Below, one piece after another: positions 10,601 to 18,316 of a stretch of DNA of 64,000 bases (its first letter is position 1; every line of letters starts with the position of its first letter). The notes below the pieces were generated by a model. It ran no database searches, was not told the DNA's origin, and saw only the letters and a program-made list of their open reading frames with translations. Both the position numbers and the translations under genes were made by a program. Origin of the DNA: Pseudodesulfovibrio profundus (GTDB lineage: Bacteria; Desulfobacterota; Desulfovibrionia; Desulfovibrionales; Desulfovibrionaceae); assembly GCF_900217235.1 (NCBI RefSeq), contig NZ_LT907975.1, positions 3,137,001-3,201,000 of the forward strand. Direction: 5' to 3'.

Positions 10601-10730
10601 TTGCATCTTTTTGCATTTATTTGCATCAAGCTTAATTTTCTGAATAAAATGAAAAATCGACTTGCTTGACGTTGCTCCGTTTTGCACCTATTTTCATGCC
10701 GTCTGCTGGGGATAGTGCTGGGGAAATGCT
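10601..10730. repeat. Left-end integrase arm-type repeats
   Basis: TTGCAT occurs at 10601, 10611 and 10621, exactly 10 bp apart, i.e. one face of the helix. A degenerate pair at about 10682 and 10692 is followed by TCTGCTGGGGATAG and two more TGCTGGGG copies. The same block is repeated at the right island end (46204-46237 plus 47648-47668). Position beside the att core and helical phasing suggest binding sites for the integrase or an excisionase. Confidence 0.6.
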
Positions 10731-10750
10731 GGGGCAAAACGGAGACGGCA

Positions 10751-11932
10751 ATGCCAAGACAGAAACGATTTAAAACCGATTATCCGGGTGTTTACTATGT
10801 CGAAGGCCAGGATATGGTCAAAGGCAAGCCTGAGAAAATCTACTATATTTTCTACCGAAAAGACGGAAAACAGGTCGAAGAGAAGGCCGGAAAGCAGGTT
10901 CGTGACAACATGACCCCTGCCAAGGCGAACAACCTCCGCACCATGCGTCTGCAAGGAAAAGAGCTGTCCAACCAGGGGCGCAGGGACAAGGATGCCGCCG
11001 AAAAGAAAGAGCGTGAGGGGCGGTACACGATCTCCCGGCTTTGGGACGAGTACGAAAGCCAAAAAACGAATTTTAAAGGGCGGCTCCCCGACAAGTGCCG
11101 GTACGAGAAATACCTTAAACCGGAGTTCGGCGACAAAGCGCCGTCCGAGATCATAACCTTTGACGTGGACCGCCTGCGGATTCGCCTCCTCAAGCAGAAG
11201 TCGCCGCAAACCGTGAAGCTCGTCCTGTCGCTCCTGAAACGGCTCATCAACTTCGGAGTGAAGAAAGGGCTATGTCCCGTGCCCGACCCGGCCAAGCTGA
11301 ATATCGAGATTCCTCGCGTTGACAACGTCAAGACCGAAGATCTCACCAACGATCAGTTAAAGGCGCTCATCAAGGCCATTAATGAGGATTTGAACATTGA
11401 TGTGGGCCGGATGATGAAGCTTGCTTTGTTCACCGGTATGCGCAGGGGAGAACTCTTCCGCCTCAAGTGGGAGCATGTAGACTTTAAGCGCAAGTTCATC
11501 CTGCTCGACGATCCCAAGGGCGGCGTGTCCCAGCAAATCCCGATGAATGACACCGCCAAGGAGATTCTGCTGTCCCAGGAACGGACAGACAGCCCGTATG
11601 TGTTTCCCGGCAAGAACGGGAAACAACGGACCGACGTGCGCGGCCCGATCAACCGCATCAAGAAAAGAGCGGGCCTCCCTGAGAGCTTCCGCCCGCTTCA
11701 TGGCTTACGCCACGCCTATGCATCCATGCTCGCCAGTTCCGGCAAAGTGGACATGTATATGCTTCAGAAGCTCCTGACGCATAAGAGCCCCCAGATGACC
11801 CAGCGTTATGCCCACCTGCGGGACGATGCCCTGCGCAAGGCCTCCAATGTGATGGACGATCTCATTGCGGATGCGGTGAAGGAAGATGAGGCGAAAGGAA
11901 AAGTAGTCCATTTGCCGAAGAGGGAGAAGTGA
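10751..11932 (+). CDS. int: Tyrosine recombinase (site-specific integrase)
   Basis: 393 aa from ATG 10751, which follows GGAGA. The upstream ATG at 10682 would translate the repeat block and is unlikely. The N-terminal part is a basic arm-binding and SAM-like core-binding domain. The catalytic domain shows TGMRRGELFRLKW (first Arg), HGLRHAYASML (HxxR), LLTHKSPQMTQRYAHL (second His and nucleophilic Tyr). This is the phage/island-type integrase expected to recombine at the tRNA-Sec anticodon arm. The downstream gene overlaps its stop by 4 nt, suggesting a functional partner. Confidence 0.95.
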   Translation: MPRQKRFKTDYPGVYYVEGQDMVKGKPEKIYYIFYRKDGKQVEEKAGKQVRDNMTPAKANNLRTMRLQGKELSNQGRRDKDAAEKKEREGRYTISRLWDEYESQKTNFKGRLPDKCRYEKYLKPEFGDKAPSEIITFDVDRLRIRLLKQKSPQTVKLVLSLLKRLINFGVKKGLCPVPDPAKLNIEIPRVDNVKTEDLTNDQLKALIKAINEDLNIDVGRMMKLALFTGMRRGELFRLKWEHVDFKRKFILLDDPKGGVSQQIPMNDTAKEILLSQERTDSPYVFPGKNGKQRTDVRGPINRIKKRAGLPESFRPLHGLRHAYASMLASSGKVDMYMLQKLLTHKSPQMTQRYAHLRDDALRKASNVMDDLIADAVKEDEAKGKVVHLPKREK

Positions 11933-12972
11933 TTTTCAATATGCTGATTACGCCAGGGATATTGGTGAAAATGCTCGGTGAAAGGGAGTATGCGACGTTT
12001 GTGAACGGCATGTTCCCGTCCGTCCCCGAAAAGACTCTCCGGAACGTCCTCAAGGGGGAAAGCAATCCACAGAAAAAGACGATTGAAAAAATGATCCGCG
12101 ATATTTGCGCCCGAACGGGCTTGGAGGAAGGTGTTGCCCTAAAGGTTTTGTCCCCGGAGTCCCGGCAGCCGTGGAAAACCGCCTTTGCCGGAGCGGAGTT
12201 AAGTGCGGGCACTCCTCAAAGCATGCAGTATGCTTTTGAAGTGATAGTTCGGATTGAGAGCGCCATATATCAGGCTGAAAACGCTAAGCAAAAAGGTGAT
12301 TCCCGCTGGTTCAACCGGTTCAGGAGGGCGGGACTGCCTTCTGAAATCTTACCGAAACAGTTCTTTGATGCCTATCTGCACCATGGTGCCGGTTCGGTGA
12401 ACAAGCAGGGACAGCGGAGAGTCCCGGTGCTCTCTGGTAAGGTCTTTCTCAGGACGTCCCTATACTGTTTGGCTGCGCTCGAAGTTGCTTTCATGAAATC
12501 CGAAGAGGAATACGCCAAGGTAGGCCTATGGGTGGATAAGGCCATGCCGAGCTATGAGGATGAACGTTTGGTTGGCCCGATGCGGCACATGTTTCTCGGG
12601 ATGATGAAGTATCTGGGCAAGTCCAGCGCGGTGAAATTTGCGGAAGTATTGCCAAGCCTGAAGAACGATTTCCCGGACCCAGAGAATCAGCGCCGAAAGA
12701 TATTGAGATGGATGAGAGGAGAAGAGCCGCCCAGCTGGGAGACAATGTTTATGATTCGGGACGAGTTGTTCGATGGCAACTCTGATTTATTAGTGAATTA
12801 CGGTGTCGCCCGTTTTCTTCAGAATCTGTTCAATGATCTGCTGAAGCATGCCGTTCCGAAATTTTTCAAGGACGAGCAAGAACTCGTCGCCGTTTTTCAG
12901 GAATACCCCAAGTGGCAGGAGCATCATCAAAAGGGCTTCGCAGAATGGAGCGAAGCGAGGGACTGTGGATAG
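11929..12972 (+). CDS. Unknown protein translationally coupled to the integrase
   Basis: 347 aa from GTG 11929 (overlapping the integrase stop), or 343 aa from ATG 11941. I do not recognise the family. The N-terminal ~60 residues (FVNGMFPSVPEKTLRNVLKG...KKTIEKMIRDICARTG) look like a helix-turn-helix of the phage-regulator type. The remainder is mainly helical with a second similar stretch (ILRWMRGEEPPSWETMFMI) that may be a duplicated HTH. Overlap with the integrase suggests a regulator or accessory factor for integration or excision; that is inference. Confidence 0.6.
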   Translation: MIFNMLITPGILVKMLGEREYATFVNGMFPSVPEKTLRNVLKGESNPQKKTIEKMIRDICARTGLEEGVALKVLSPESRQPWKTAFAGAELSAGTPQSMQYAFEVIVRIESAIYQAENAKQKGDSRWFNRFRRAGLPSEILPKQFFDAYLHHGAGSVNKQGQRRVPVLSGKVFLRTSLYCLAALEVAFMKSEEEYAKVGLWVDKAMPSYEDERLVGPMRHMFLGMMKYLGKSSAVKFAEVLPSLKNDFPDPENQRRKILRWMRGEEPPSWETMFMIRDELFDGNSDLLVNYGVARFLQNLFNDLLKHAVPKFFKDEQELVAVFQEYPKWQEHHQKGFAEWSEARDCG

Positions 12973-12991
12973 CCCCTCGCTTCGTTAGCGA

Positions 12992-13126
12992 TTACGAGTC
13001 CATGTAATCATCGTTGTTCGGATTATGGGCGTCGGCCCAGTCGTTCATGTCGGCATCATTATTGGGGTTGTTGATGTCGGACCATAGGTCGAGTTCTTCC
13101 TGGCTCATGTCTGATGTATCGGGCAT
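12992..13126 (-). CDS. 44-aa acidic Asn-rich small protein
   Basis: Too short for most gene finders, but ATG 13126 follows AAGGAG at good spacing. The product begins MPDTSDMSQEELDLWSD and is strongly acidic, with two NPNN(D) motifs and DMNDW. It is followed on the same strand only by the integrase-side gap. The next gene upstream (13145-13297) is another tiny protein with NPN motifs, so the two probably form a co-transcribed pair. Function unknown. Confidence 0.55.
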   Translation of the reverse strand: MPDTSDMSQEELDLWSDINNPNNDADMNDWADAHNPNNDDYMDS

Positions 13127-13144
13127 TTTTTATCTCCTTTTTGA

Positions 13145-13297
13145 TTACTTGCCGTTCTGGTTGGGGTTCACCTGCTTGCCGCGATTCCCTTGATTCTGGT
13201 CGTATTGCCTATTCGTTCCCCTGGTGCCTTTGTTGGCGTTCTGGATGTTGGCAGCGTTGTCTGCGGGGTTGATTTTCTTTCCGGATTTCTTGGACAT
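13145..13297 (-). CDS. 50-aa basic Asn/Gln-rich small protein
   Basis: ATG 13297 has GGAG eight nt upstream. A longer frame upstream lacks a ribosome site. The product starts MSKKSGKKINPADNAANIQN, is basic and Asn/Gln/Gly-rich, and ends in NPNQNGK. It lies 18 nt upstream of the acidic 44-aa gene on the same strand. Opposite charges and shared NPN motifs suggest related or interacting products. Function unknown. Confidence 0.5.
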   Translation of the reverse strand: MSKKSGKKINPADNAANIQNANKGTRGTNRQYDQNQGNRGKQVNPNQNGK

Positions 13298-13681
13298 TGT
13301 GATGTCTCCATCATTGTGTTTGTGCCTGACACTCCATGTGCCGTGGCGTTGATGGGTGGACAATGCCAGAGCTTGATACTTGTGGGGAGTGACAGTGGAC
13401 GGCCATAATTGTTGCTGATAGCACATGCGACCCTGCTAAGGGCACAAGCTGGGACGAAAAAAACAAAAGCTAATCCCCTCGTAATCAGTCTACAAAACAC
13501 CAATTTTATATGGCTAAAAATGAGCTTTAATAATGTCATGCTTTTGGCAATGACACAGCTTTGATGTTTCCGTGCTTTTATAAGGATAACGCTTTGATAA
13601 TATTGTCAAAAAAATGATTGACTAGGCCTTTTTTCGTGCTATCGTGGTTTCAAAATCAACCCGAAATAGAAGGAGTAAACG
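13298..13681. other. 384-bp divergent intergenic region
   Basis: No gene seen. It separates the tiny minus-strand pair from the plus-strand gene at 13682. It holds an imperfect palindrome TGATAATATTGTCA (13595-13608) and a promoter-like sequence downstream of it. Confidence 0.4.
13618..13645 (+). promoter_or_regulatory. Possible sigma-70 promoter for 13682
   Basis: TTGACT (13618-13623), a 16-bp spacer and TATCGT (13640-13645) lie 37 nt before the ATG. The palindrome at 13595-13608 just upstream could be an operator. Confidence 0.35.
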
Positions 13682-14062
13682 ATGACGAATGAAGGCGTGC
13701 AACATGTGGAAATCCGAGGCCACAAGATCAACCTGTATCGGGATGAAGATGATACAAAAGGATACCTGTTTGACGTATTGCCGAAGGTATTGGCGGTGAT
13801 AGATGAAAAGGAAACCCAAAGGCTCCAAGACAAGAAATACTGCAAGGAAAAATTTGATCTCAATTTCCCAGCCATTACTATGAGCAGTAAGAATGGGCTC
13901 GACAAAAACGGTCATCGCCGTTTCTACCCTGAACTTCTTAAAGACAAATACTGGGTATGCAGTCAGTGGTACGACACTCCGGCTCAACCTAATTTTACGA
14001 TGTGGATTGACTACCTGTTTGAGTTGCGCGACAGGTTTGGTAATAATGGAATAGACAACTGA
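13682..14062 (+). CDS. Hypothetical protein, 126 aa
   Basis: Preceded by AGAAGGAG. A soluble acidic/basic mixed protein without signal peptide or membrane segment. It contains YLFDVLPKVLAVIDEKETQRLQD and a C-terminal aromatic-rich stretch (KYWVCSQWYDTP, FTMWIDYLFELRDRFG). I do not recognise the family. It forms an operon with the next gene (9-nt gap). Confidence 0.55.
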   Translation: MTNEGVQHVEIRGHKINLYRDEDDTKGYLFDVLPKVLAVIDEKETQRLQDKKYCKEKFDLNFPAITMSSKNGLDKNGHRRFYPELLKDKYWVCSQWYDTPAQPNFTMWIDYLFELRDRFGNNGIDN

Positions 14063-14071
14063 GGGGAGATC

Positions 14072-14353
14072 ATGTCGAACCGTTATGAATACACTGAAGA
14101 AGATGACGTCCTTGCTTGTTATGTAGCCAAGTATGGTGAAGAGATATTGATATCCCCAATCACAGCTTCCAAAACACGTGGCATGACAGAAGAGTCTTTT
14201 AAAGCGCGGGTGGAGAACTTCAAGGCGATTGAGGGCAAAAGCCGACTTACACATGTCGCTGAAATGAGTAGAGAAGTATACGAAACATATAAACCCGTAT
14301 CAAAAGGTCAACACCGCACATTTTGTCTCAGTATTCTTGGTATATCCAAATAG
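14072..14353 (+). CDS. Hypothetical protein, 93 aa
   Basis: ATG 14072 follows GAGGGGAG. Begins MSNRYEYTEEDDVLACYVAKYG and contains ASKTRGMTEESFKARVENFKAI, a pattern seen in small HTH-like proteins that recognise open reading patterns of mobile elements. The family is not identified. It is second in a two-gene operon closed by a terminator and interrupted downstream by an IS5-like element. Confidence 0.5.
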   Translation: MSNRYEYTEEDDVLACYVAKYGEEILISPITASKTRGMTEESFKARVENFKAIEGKSRLTHVAEMSREVYETYKPVSKGQHRTFCLSILGISK

Positions 14354-14361
14354 CTGAGCAA

Positions 14362-14400
14362 GAAGCCCCGCTCTAATTGATTTCGAGCGGGGCTTCTTTA
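14362..14400 (+). terminator. Rho-independent terminator after 14353
   Basis: GAAGCCCCGCTC and GAGCGGGGCTTC form a perfect 12-bp stem followed by TTTA. Confidence 0.85.
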
Positions 14401-14442
14401 CCTGCATGCTTCTATTTTCTAATTGCTAGGGTGTGTCGACAA

Positions 14443-14850
14443 TCACTTCAGCCACAGCCACATTGCTCCTACGTACACGAAAGCAAGATAGGACGTCGCC
14501 AGCTTGTCGTATCGTGTTGCAATCCTTCGAAACTGTTTTAAATTTCCAAACATACACTCTATAGCACTTCGCTCCTTATAGAGATGTTTGTCATATGTTC
14601 GCCTTGTCTTTCTGTGAGAGCGAGGAGGGACAACCGGATTGGCATTCATGGCTTCAATTGCCATTACAATTTCATCTGAATCATAGCCCTTATCAGCAAG
14701 GACATGCTCGGCAGCCTGTCCTTCAATAAGCGGAATCGCCATACTGCAATCCGCTGTATTTCCAGGTGTTAATATGAATTTAGTTGGACATCCGAGAGCA
14801 TCTGTGGCAGCATGGACTTTCGTTGAAAACCCTCCTCTAGATTTCCCCAC
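14443..14850 (-). CDS. IS5/IS427-like transposase, second frame (OrfB)
   Basis: 135 aa, the C-terminal catalytic part of the transposase: second Asp in DKGYDSDEI and Glu in KERSAIECMFGNLKQF, with the family R/K spacing. It overlaps OrfA by 14 nt. The GTGGGGAAA stretch in the overlap fits a programmed -1 shift that fuses PPAVG to KSRGGFSTKV. It has no own ribosome site and is probably made only as the OrfAB fusion. Confidence 0.85.
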   Translation of the reverse strand: MGKSRGGFSTKVHAATDALGCPTKFILTPGNTADCSMAIPLIEGQAAEHVLADKGYDSDEIVMAIEAMNANPVVPPRSHRKTRRTYDKHLYKERSAIECMFGNLKQFRRIATRYDKLATSYLAFVYVGAMWLWLK

Positions 14851-15196
14851 CGACTGCTGGAGGTGCCCCCTTTCCGCCAGCCGAATGCTGATGAGCTCGC
14901 ACTATTGTGCTGTCAATCATGAGCCATTCAGTATCAGCGTCTACCGCAAGCGTGTTGAAGATCATTTGCCATACACCTTTCTTGGCCCAGCGGATAAATC
15001 TCTTATGGACCGAAGACCACTTGCCATAGCTTTCTGGCAAATCTCGCCAAGGCGCCCCTGTCTTGCCAATCCACATGACTGCATCAATGAATAGCCTGTT
15101 ATCTTTTGCAGTTACACCGCAGTCACTTTGTTTTCCTGGAAGATATTCTTTGATTTTATCCCACTGATCGTCGCGTAGAGCGTGTCTTTTTTGCAC
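14837..15196 (-). CDS. IS5/IS427-like transposase, first frame (OrfA)
   Basis: About 119 aa from GTG 15196, which has AGGAGG 7 nt upstream. The longer frame to 15247 would start inside the inverted repeat. It contains the DUF4096-like N-terminal domain (LRDDQWDKIKEYLPGK, GAPWRDLPESYGKW) and the first catalytic Asp (MIDSTIVRAHQ). Confidence 0.85.
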   Translation of the reverse strand: MQKRHALRDDQWDKIKEYLPGKQSDCGVTAKDNRLFIDAVMWIGKTGAPWRDLPESYGKWSSVHKRFIRWAKKGVWQMIFNTLAVDADTEWLMIDSTIVRAHQHSAGGKGAPPAVGGEI

Positions 15197-15259
15197 TGCC
15201 AACCTCCTGCCAAGAAGTATAGCAAATCTCAGAATGATTGTCGACACGCCCTAATGGTC

Positions 15260-15293
15260 AAAAAAAGAACCGCTAACTTCCATCAGCGGTTCC
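15260..15293 (-). terminator. Terminator of the zinc-ribbon/VWA operon
   Basis: GAACCGCT and AGCGGTTC arms with a minus-strand run of seven T, just inside the IS5 junction. It ends the minus-strand transcript coming from the ATPase-DUF3150-VWA operon. Confidence 0.75.
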
Positions 15294-15298
15294 CTTCT

Positions 15299-15409
15299 TT
15301 AAGGCGAACGGGCGACCAGTTCTTCTTCGTCTTTGTCCATGGCGATGACGCCCGTCTCGGCCAGGATGCCGACAGCTACGCCGTTGATGAAAGTCTAGAA
15401 GGCTCTCAT
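15299..15409 (-). pseudogene. 36-codon small gene with an amber codon at position 5
   Basis: ATG 15409 is preceded by AAGGAGG at ideal spacing, but codon 5 (15395-15397) is TAG. The same frame then stays open for 31 more codons: a hydrophobic stretch TFINGVAVGILAETGVIAM followed by acidic DKDEEELVARSP, and a normal TAA. This looks like a small membrane-associated protein gene killed by one CAG-to-TAG change. Amber readthrough is possible in principle but has no support here. Confidence 0.5.
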
Positions 15410-15423
15410 GGTTCCTCCTTGTT

Positions 15424-15759
15424 TCATGCTTCGAACTCAGTGCCGCACTGGTTGCAACGCCATTCGCATATCACATGCCTGTCAATGTGTTCGCCGACCT
15501 GATTGCCCACAGCTGATCCTGCGAAGAAACCGGCAAGCGCCCCGGCCAAACCGCCTGCGAGAACACCGAGACCGGTGCCTACGACTGGGACTAATGAGCC
15601 GATGGCCGCCCCGGTAGCTGCGCCTGACGATGCGCCGTAGTATCCACAAGCTCCACCCGTTACGCCTCCGACAACCGTGCCGACTTTCTGGCTTGTGTTG
15701 ACCAGGACGACATGAGCCGAGCTCTCGCATTTGGGACATTTGGGAGTTTCATCACTCAT
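15424..15759 (-). CDS. Zinc-ribbon and glycine-zipper membrane protein
   Basis: 111 aa. CPKC near the N terminus and CNQCG near the C terminus could together form one zinc ribbon. Between them lies a long Gly/Ala-rich double membrane segment with glycine-zipper periodicity (GAATGAAIGSLVPVVGTGLG, GLAGALAGFFAGSAVGNQVG). It lies 14 nt downstream of the VWA gene on the same strand, so it is probably the last intact gene of that operon. It could anchor or insert in a membrane as an effector or pore; function is not known. Confidence 0.65.
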   Translation of the reverse strand: MSDETPKCPKCESSAHVVLVNTSQKVGTVVGGVTGGACGYYGASSGAATGAAIGSLVPVVGTGLGVLAGGLAGALAGFFAGSAVGNQVGEHIDRHVICEWRCNQCGTEFEA

Positions 15760-15773
15760 ATTTTACCTCGTGA

Positions 15774-17354
15774 TTATTTATGGTTAATAAGCGCACCACG
15801 CAGCATGGTGAACATAGCGGGAGCCAATTCGGACACCTCGTTGATGATGCAGCTATGGTTTGGAAGCAGTTTGGTGATGGCTTCGGACAGGATGCCCAGG
15901 CCGTAGACTTCGATGCCGAATCTCTTCCCCTCTTCAAGAGCATTAAGAGCCATAGTGAAAGAGTCGGGATCGCCGTCTGTCAGGATCAGAATGATCTTTC
16001 TGGATTCGGAAAGCGTATGCATCTGCTGCAGTACCCACCAAAAGGCTTCGCCGAGAGGTGTGCAGCCTGTTGCTCTTACGGCGAAGTTTTCATGCAGTCT
16101 TTCGCCATGCTTCAGGATCGGCCAGATCGTGGGACCACGATCATTCCCATTGCCGCCGTCAGTCGGTGTTCCTGCGGGAAACGCGGTCACTCCGACATTG
16201 ATCCCGTTGATGGTATCCAGGGCCGTAGCGACGGCATGGCAAACCTGAGTAGTCAGCTTGATACGTCGTCGCATGGAGCCTGAGCAATCAAGCAGAATGT
16301 GGACGGCTGTGTTGATTCCAACCTTGTGACCATCACTCCTGAATACGCGAGCGTCTGCCGCCGATAGGCGGTGCAGTTGTCGTGCATCCAATCGGCCATG
16401 CCGTCCGATCTTGCTTCGTGACAGCACCGATGATTGCAGTAATGCCTGAAGCTGTACCCGCAAAGCGTTCGAAGCTTTGCGGGTTATGGCAGCATCTTCT
16501 TGGCTTATCTGCTTTGTTGCCTTTTTGCCGAGTTGCGCAACACACAACGCTTCGTTCACATCTTTTGGCGTTTCCTTGCGCAGACTGGTTGCCAGCGCCT
16601 CACCCCAATCGTTGGGCAGGTTGGATTCGTCCGCAGTCAACAGCCGATTCAGGGCGTCCATGGGCAGTGTATCTGGACCACTCTTTTCAGCCGTTTCCTC
16701 GGATCTCAAGCCCCTATTTTGCGGGGGCTGAGAAGCCGATGTGTCCTTCAGCAGAGAAACGACCTCTCTTGCGTACAAGATGCAGTCCTGCGTAGAATCG
16801 CAGTAGGCATGCACCTTCTGCAAAACCAGATTTAACCGTTCGATCAGGCCGGGATAATGGATTTCAACAAATCTCCCGACTTCGTCACGCTGTTCAATCA
16901 GCGACTGCACGTCCCACGTCCGAACCGACAGCAACAGCCAATTCAGAATGGCCATGGCCGGATCGGCTGTCTGCTCATTGGCATTGCCGAACAGATGTTG
17001 GATTAACCAATTGAAATTGGAACGACATCCAGGGAACAGACGAGCCAACCGATGCTCTACACGCCAGTCCTCGAAACTATTCCAGATATGCATTTCAAGA
17101 GGCGTCAGGTTCGCCAGCCGTAACCAATCGAACCGGGTTTCTCGGATATGAGCAGCCTCATGGTCCACAAAACCTCTGGCCAGACCAATGAGCGTTTCGT
17201 TGCATTCCAGCGGCAGCGCAGGCAGATGGATAGTGTCGCCATCCGTGTACGCGCCCGTTCCTCCGATCACGACCTTTACGCCGTACTTCCGCCCGAGAAC
17301 TGAAGCCACCATAGGCAGGGATCGCATGATGAGTTGATTGTTCATGGCGATCAC
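15774..17354 (-). CDS. CobT-like VWA-domain protein
   Basis: 526 aa. The C-terminal von Willebrand A domain shows the MIDAS motif DCSGSMRRR, later Thr/Asp sites (ATGCTPLGEA) and LILTDGDPDS. The N-terminal ~300 residues resemble the CobT peptidase-like/metallochelatase-associated region (HEAAHIRETRFDWL, which also looks like a zincin HExxH-type motif: HEAAH). ATGA overlap with the upstream DUF3150 gene shows translational coupling. With the AAA ATPase it forms a MoxR/CobS-like ATPase plus VWA pair, a chaperone-type arrangement. This version sits on a mobile island and is not a cobalamin gene. Confidence 0.85.
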   Translation of the reverse strand: MIAMNNQLIMRSLPMVASVLGRKYGVKVVIGGTGAYTDGDTIHLPALPLECNETLIGLARGFVDHEAAHIRETRFDWLRLANLTPLEMHIWNSFEDWRVEHRLARLFPGCRSNFNWLIQHLFGNANEQTADPAMAILNWLLLSVRTWDVQSLIEQRDEVGRFVEIHYPGLIERLNLVLQKVHAYCDSTQDCILYAREVVSLLKDTSASQPPQNRGLRSEETAEKSGPDTLPMDALNRLLTADESNLPNDWGEALATSLRKETPKDVNEALCVAQLGKKATKQISQEDAAITRKASNALRVQLQALLQSSVLSRSKIGRHGRLDARQLHRLSAADARVFRSDGHKVGINTAVHILLDCSGSMRRRIKLTTQVCHAVATALDTINGINVGVTAFPAGTPTDGGNGNDRGPTIWPILKHGERLHENFAVRATGCTPLGEAFWWVLQQMHTLSESRKIILILTDGDPDSFTMALNALEEGKRFGIEVYGLGILSEAITKLLPNHSCIINEVSELAPAMFTMLRGALINHK

Positions 17355-18316
17355 CAGAGTCCGTGGCTGTCGATTGCGTGTTGCTGCACCGGTTCAGGAA
17401 CAAACGCCGCTTCGGTCGCAGGCATCTCCTCCCGTACAACCGGAATCGTATCAGCAACCAGCCCTGACAGAATGTCGGCTGCATCCTGCCCCTCCAGTAT
17501 CTTTTGGCCATGGGCAACGAGCGTTGCCGGATCACGAAGCAGCGAAACCACGCCCTGGAGCATGACCAACGCACTCCCCTGGATGTGACCCCGTTTCGGC
17601 ATGCGGTTGAAGGCGGTATCCAGCAGATCGACGACCGGCACTACTCTGGGCTCCACGAAGCTCAGGCCGGAGAGCTTGGCGTGGATGGAACGCAGGGGCG
17701 AAAGCGCCTTGTGCGTGACCTTGTCCTTGCCTTCGAAGCAGCGTTGCCAAGTGTCCGTGGCAGCCTTGGCGACTTCGCCGAACAGCTTGTCGCCGAGTTC
17801 ACTCACTTCGTGCTGCAAGCCATGGCCCACCGTATTGTCAGGTGGCGGCATGAGCTTGAAGAACTGCCAACGGAAATCCAGCCGACTGCGGACATAATCC
17901 GCACTGACCGGCGAGCTGCCGATCAAATTCTCCCATCCAGGGTGCTGAACGATCCAATCTCGGACAGCCTCATCATATCGGCTGAGAAACTGTGCTTTCG
18001 CATTCAGGAAATCGGCGCGAATGTCAGTCAATTCGGCCACGATGTCATCAGCCTTGTCTTCAGGGATGCCCCAGCCGCCGAGAAAGCGGACACCGGTCCT
18101 ATCCAGGAGGTTCACAGCTCGCGCCTTGAGGGTGCCGAATATGCGCAACTCCTTAGGGTCGCAAATCTTCTTGCTGCCGAGGGATGCGAGTTCCTCGGGC
18201 GGTAGTTCCGCGCCGCCGAAGTCGGCGGGTGTCAGTTTCTTGCGGGCAGTCCAGATGTTAACGTCCAGGTTCAGGGCCATTAAATTATCGAGTACGGTAA
18301 TATTCGTATGCATCAT
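17351..18316 (-). CDS. DUF3150-family protein
   Basis: 321 aa. I recognise the DUF3150 pattern (LNLDVNIWTARKKLTPADFG, RAVNLLDRTGVRFLGGWGIP, DEAVRDWIVQHPGWENLI). It is soluble and largely helical. Its start overlaps the ATPase stop, and its stop overlaps the VWA start (4 nt each), so all three are produced together. DUF3150 proteins are typically found between CobS-like ATPases and CobT-like VWA proteins on phages and integrative elements, where their role is unknown. Confidence 0.8.
   Translation of the reverse strand: MMHTNITVLDNLMALNLDVNIWTARKKLTPADFGGAELPPEELASLGSKKICDPKELRIFGTLKARAVNLLDRTGVRFLGGWGIPEDKADDIVAELTDIRADFLNAKAQFLSRYDEAVRDWIVQHPGWENLIGSSPVSADYVRSRLDFRWQFFKLMPPPDNTVGHGLQHEVSELGDKLFGEVAKAATDTWQRCFEGKDKVTHKALSPLRSIHAKLSGLSFVEPRVVPVVDLLDTAFNRMPKRGHIQGSALVMLQGVVSLLRDPATLVAHGQKILEGQDAADILSGLVADTIPVVREEMPATEAAFVPEPVQQHAIDSHGLW

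Larger units (their letters stand above)
14429..15251 (-). mobile_element. IS5-family element, IS427-like
   Basis: 823 bp bounded by terminal inverted repeats (GGGTGTGTCGACAATCA left, GGGCGTGTCGACAATCA right as reverse complement) with a TA target duplication. It carries two overlapping transposase frames, as in the IS427 subgroup. Confidence 0.88.

Noticed and set aside
15395-15397. Pyrrolysine or other recoding at the TAG of the 36-codon gene
   Set aside because: No pyl genes or recoding element in the window; a point mutation is simpler.
15774-17354. Cobaltochelatase CobT/CobS for cobalamin synthesis
   Set aside because: The trio includes DUF3150 and lies among mobile genes with no cobN or other cob gene nearby; similarity is to the ATPase/VWA architecture only.
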